From assembly GCA_905331475.1 (NCBI GenBank), contig CAJNYU010000030.1, positions 578,944-642,943 on the forward strand: DNA of 64,000 nt. Direction: 5' to 3'. The notes beneath the pieces were generated by a model. That model worked only from the letters and a program-made list of their open reading frames with translations, was not told the DNA's origin and did no database searches. Both the position numbers and the translations under genes were made by a program. The DNA is from Rotaria socialis. Its lineage: Eukaryota > Rotifera > Eurotatoria > Philodinida > Philodinidae. Shown here one piece after another: positions 61,301-64,000 of the stretch; positions within the stretch are counted from its first letter, which is position 1; the number at the start of each line of letters is the position of its first letter.

Positions 61301-63421
61301 TGTTCTCGAAGAACTTGCTGTTGTTGTAAATAATTTTGTTCGTCTCGGTCGAGTATAAAACCAAGTAAAATTCCATTTTGAAACTGATACTTGAGGTGCT
61401 GTGGGTGTTTTTGTTAGTAGAAAGTTAAGCAATGTTTTATTTAGTGCATTAACTGGATGCTTCAAATACCACCCATTCGGCCCATAAGCTAATTCAAATG
61501 TTGTCAATGCTCCATGTGGATATGTAAAAGCTCCGACAGCTGTTGAAGTATTTATTTCTAAGAAGAATATTAAAAAAATCGAAAAATTACTATTCACACT
61601 TATTTAATGCATTTTTTTTGTTCTTTATTTTCTTAGCACACCAACATTTAATCTTGATATTTTTCACGTGCCACACCTCTATATCGTATTCATTCGAAAA
61701 TTGACAAGAATGTAAGGACGAATAGCTATATATATATATATATGTACTCGAAAGATTATCACGACGCCACGAAAGGTAAGGTCGTTCTATGACATAAGTC
61801 GAGGTGACAATATGTATGAATGTTTACCTTCATTAAACATTAGAATCTATGATATACTTACTATAGTTTGCATTTATATTTGATTGAGGCGTGATGTTGG
61901 TGGTGGTAGTAGTGGTCAAACGCATACCCATCATATGACTATTGCTATTGATTGGTGTTGTTGGATTTGGTGGATTATTAAATGCTAAACGACTCCAACC
62001 GTGATCAAATGGAGTTGATATAGAAGGTGATAAGAAAGAATTCGACAATAGTGGTGCACCAACTTTTTCACGTGGTCCACAATGTAAATGAACTTCTGCA
62101 TTAGGATGACTCGCTTGAATGAATTAAGAGAAAACAGAATTATTCGATTGATTATTGAAGTAAAAACACTAGGATGCAAACCTTCATAAATAATCCAAAA
62201 TCCACCGCGTACAGTCGGTGTTCGACTGTAAAAATTAATATAGAGTGTGTTTGCATCACTTAAATAATTATGTCCTTGTTGTAAATATGTACATTGAGTA
62301 CTTCGCTGTTCATTACTACTTTGTAAATAAAGACCGGCACCAGCACAATGTTCTATAAAAACAAAAATAGATTGTAGAAAGTTTGCTTTTGTTAAATTTT
62401 ATTTATGTATATTTAATACGAACTATCATAAGGTATTAGTTGAAATACAATAATAGACAGCAATAGACGATGTTGTAATTGCGTTGATAATTTACACCAA
62501 CAATCATCACTTGATGTATACGGATTTGGAAAATTCGGTGTTTGCAATGTTCCCCAAGCAGACGTGATCGCTTGCGGTGAACATACATCATGAATAAATA
62601 CATCTAAATAGAGGATAATAATAGCAAATTAGTTTAATTTATTTTCGTTTCCGTGTATTATTTTTGTTCATTCTGTGTTCGGTCATTGATAATTGTCATT
62701 AGATAAGTTATGTAACGTTCGATTATTATTGCTTCGTGGTCATATAGTAGAAAGGTGTTGTAATCTAATCTTCTCGCTAGTGTTTAATTGCCCTCCCGTC
62801 TGATCTCTTTAGTTTTCTCTTTTTTTTCTCGTAAGTTTTTGTTTTTTATATGAACGTGCTATGAAATATCTTTCTACTTAATCCATGTTTCATTTGAACC
62901 TGTCTCAAAGTTTATATTTTTATACCTGATATGCATTCAAAGAATGCCATTGTATAATCAGCTAATTCATTATGACAATTATCTTGAGCACTATTTAAAC
63001 GTATACGTTGCATATGTAATGTACAATTTTCACGCCCGGAACATGCCGATGTAAAACTTGTATGAACTTTACAATCAGCAGCATTTACATCTTCATTTGA
63101 TTCTCTTGAAAATAGTCTCCTTTTTAAACATTGAATCGGTAAACGTGATCTATGTTTTGCTGTAGCATCAAATGCGTCTAGCATTCGAATTTTTTCGTTT
63201 GGTCCACAACGTATTGTCATTATGCCGGGTTCATCCGAATTATGACAATAGATTGCTGTTAAAGCATCTAAATAAAAATAAAAATCATGATTGCATTTTT
63301 TTTGTTTCTTAAATAAAACTTTCAATCTACTTGTCAAAGGTACCACAGGAGGCATTTGTGCCAGTGATTGTTGAATAAAAATCATGAATAAAAAAAGTAA
63401 AATCATGTTAAATTTCATCAT
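55322..63421 (-). CDS. SUEL lectin-CUB single-pass receptor-like protein, 1663 residues
   Basis: Sixteen exons: 63421-63331, 63267-62926, 62603-62424, 62352-62182, 62113-61862, 61557-61231, 61175-60177, 59875-59701, 59640-59462, 59398-59260, 58825-58686, 58616-58417, 58359-58054, 57996-57522, 56927-56397 and 55806-55322. All phases agree and total 4992 nt. It begins with a signal peptide (MILLFLFMIFIQQSLAQ). Residues 31-145 are a galactose/rhamnose-binding SUEL lectin domain (IMTIRCGPNEKIRMLDA, SACSGRENCTL, FFECIS). Residues 146-262 are a CUB domain (TLQTPNFPNPYTSSDDCWC, HCAGAGLYL, RGGFWIIYE). A Thr/Ser-rich stalk runs to about 787. One span lies at 822-844 and an 820-residue cytoplasmic tail follows, with His, Gln and acidic runs. 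Probably a heavily O-glycosylated surface receptor. The full domain order matches no family I can name. Confidence 0.85.
57603..57630 (-). repeat. Poly-Asp-coding trinucleotide run
   Basis: ATC/ATG-type triplets coding for six Asp in the cytoplasmic tail of the lectin-CUB protein (EEDDDDDDLQL). Confidence 0.7.
60550..60760 (-). repeat. Thr/Ser-coding minisatellite in the stalk
   Basis: The stalk exon carries near-exact copies of a 54-bp unit coding for TITTPST(T/I)SITSTN, at least two in tandem (near 60650-60745 on the forward strand), inside a longer region of degenerate Thr/Ser codons. Such arrays often vary in length between alleles. Confidence 0.75.
61725..61744. repeat. TA microsatellite
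   Basis: A TA run inside the 304-bp intron between exons 5 and 6 of the lectin-CUB gene. Confidence 0.85.
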
Positions 63422-64000
63422 TATTGATAATAAATCAATACTGTCAATCGCTCGTATCAATAAATAAGTTTTGTATTAGAATAAATTCGACGTGTATAAT
63501 AATATTAATAATATATGACAATAATAGAGTGAAGGATGCATTTTTTGTTTCCGTTTATTTCAGTTGATGTCTCGTGAATGTAAGGAGTAATAATATATTG
63601 CGCATATATCTTCTGCAAAGATAGACAAAATGTAAAGTCGATGTTCAACTGTCTTTATTTGATATATATTTTTTAGGTCGTTGACTTCATTTCAATAGAA
63701 AAAAAGAAAGAAATACACGGCAATTAGAATGAGGTCAAGTTTAATGAATTGACTTTTGTCTTTAGTTAAATATATTTACTACTTGCATCTTCTCCTAAAA
63801 CATTAGAAAACAAAAAGAAAACTTTCATACCAAATGAGAAGCGACGAGACGATAACTATATGCTGTGTCAACTTGGCGGCATGTTTAACAGGGCAGTGCG
63901 ATGAAAAAAAGATGTACAAAAAAGAACAAGAAGAGAAGCATGTCATCACCAAACCACCATTGCTGTACATATTAATCCTACACACTGACAAAAGGAAGAG
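63422..64000. other. 5' flank of the lectin-CUB gene
   Basis: The window ends in AT-rich upstream sequence. A minus frame at 63803-63991 is hydrophobic (TCFSSCSFLYIFFSSHCP) but has no supporting exon. No feature is called. Confidence 0.45.

Overview
The window is AT-rich nuclear DNA from a small-genome animal. It holds about fifteen intron-containing metazoan genes, with most introns of 45-60 bp (GT-AG), among decayed gene remnants, small inverted-repeat elements and microsatellites. The gene set (BarH homeobox genes, an EAAT-type transporter, NDRG, a polypeptide GalNAc-transferase, shisa-like proteins, ATF4) is animal. Tiny introns, low GC, close paralogue pairs and half-decayed gene copies fit a bdelloid rotifer such as Rotaria or Adineta best. 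That assignment is inference; no marker in the window proves it. Exon models were built by hand from splice sites and reading frame; wherever a model is called complete, the exon lengths sum to a whole number of codons.

Layout, left to right. 399-1204 (-): RPS11. 1371-1796: a small inverted-repeat element. About 2139-4900 (+): decayed coding remnants of an unrecognised protein. 5607-6150 (-): 3' part of a broken EGF/transmembrane gene. 7039-7362 (+): a three-exon gene for a 57-residue secreted peptide. 8152-8728 (+): an unrecognised protein lacking a visible first exon. 8945-12675 (-): MED15 with long polyglutamine. 12848-17088 (-): a complete polypeptide GalNAc-transferase. 19499-21152 (-): a protein with two copies of a CCCH zinc motif. 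21314-23009 (-): NDRG family. 23350-24038 (-): shisa-like. 24621-26782 (-): an SLC1/EAAT glutamate transporter. 28136-28617: a second inverted-repeat element. 28944-29700 (-): MORN5, head to head with a MINDY-type deubiquitinase pseudogene (29918-32298, +). 32432-33503 (-): a second shisa-like gene. 34458-35753 (-): a secreted trypsin-like protease.

The right half holds two BarH-type homeobox genes transcribed away from each other (38837-39808 - and 43261-44672 +), a 1.2 kb nested inverted-repeat element (45234-46434), a decayed zinc-ribbon region (47240-48620), an ATF4-type bZIP gene with an overlapping upstream ORF (51739-52607, +), a small membrane protein (53616-54379, +), and a 16-exon gene for a 1663-residue receptor-like protein with a SUEL lectin domain, a CUB domain, a Ser/Thr-rich stalk, one membrane span and a long cytoplasmic tail (55322-63421, -).

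There is no operon-like organisation; the genes are ordinary single transcription units. Points of most interest: the ATF4 upstream ORF arrangement, the small secreted peptide, the lectin-CUB receptor, the duplicated zinc motif, the protease that has lost one conserved disulphide pair, the MED15 without a recognisable KIX domain, and the cluster of partly decayed genes.
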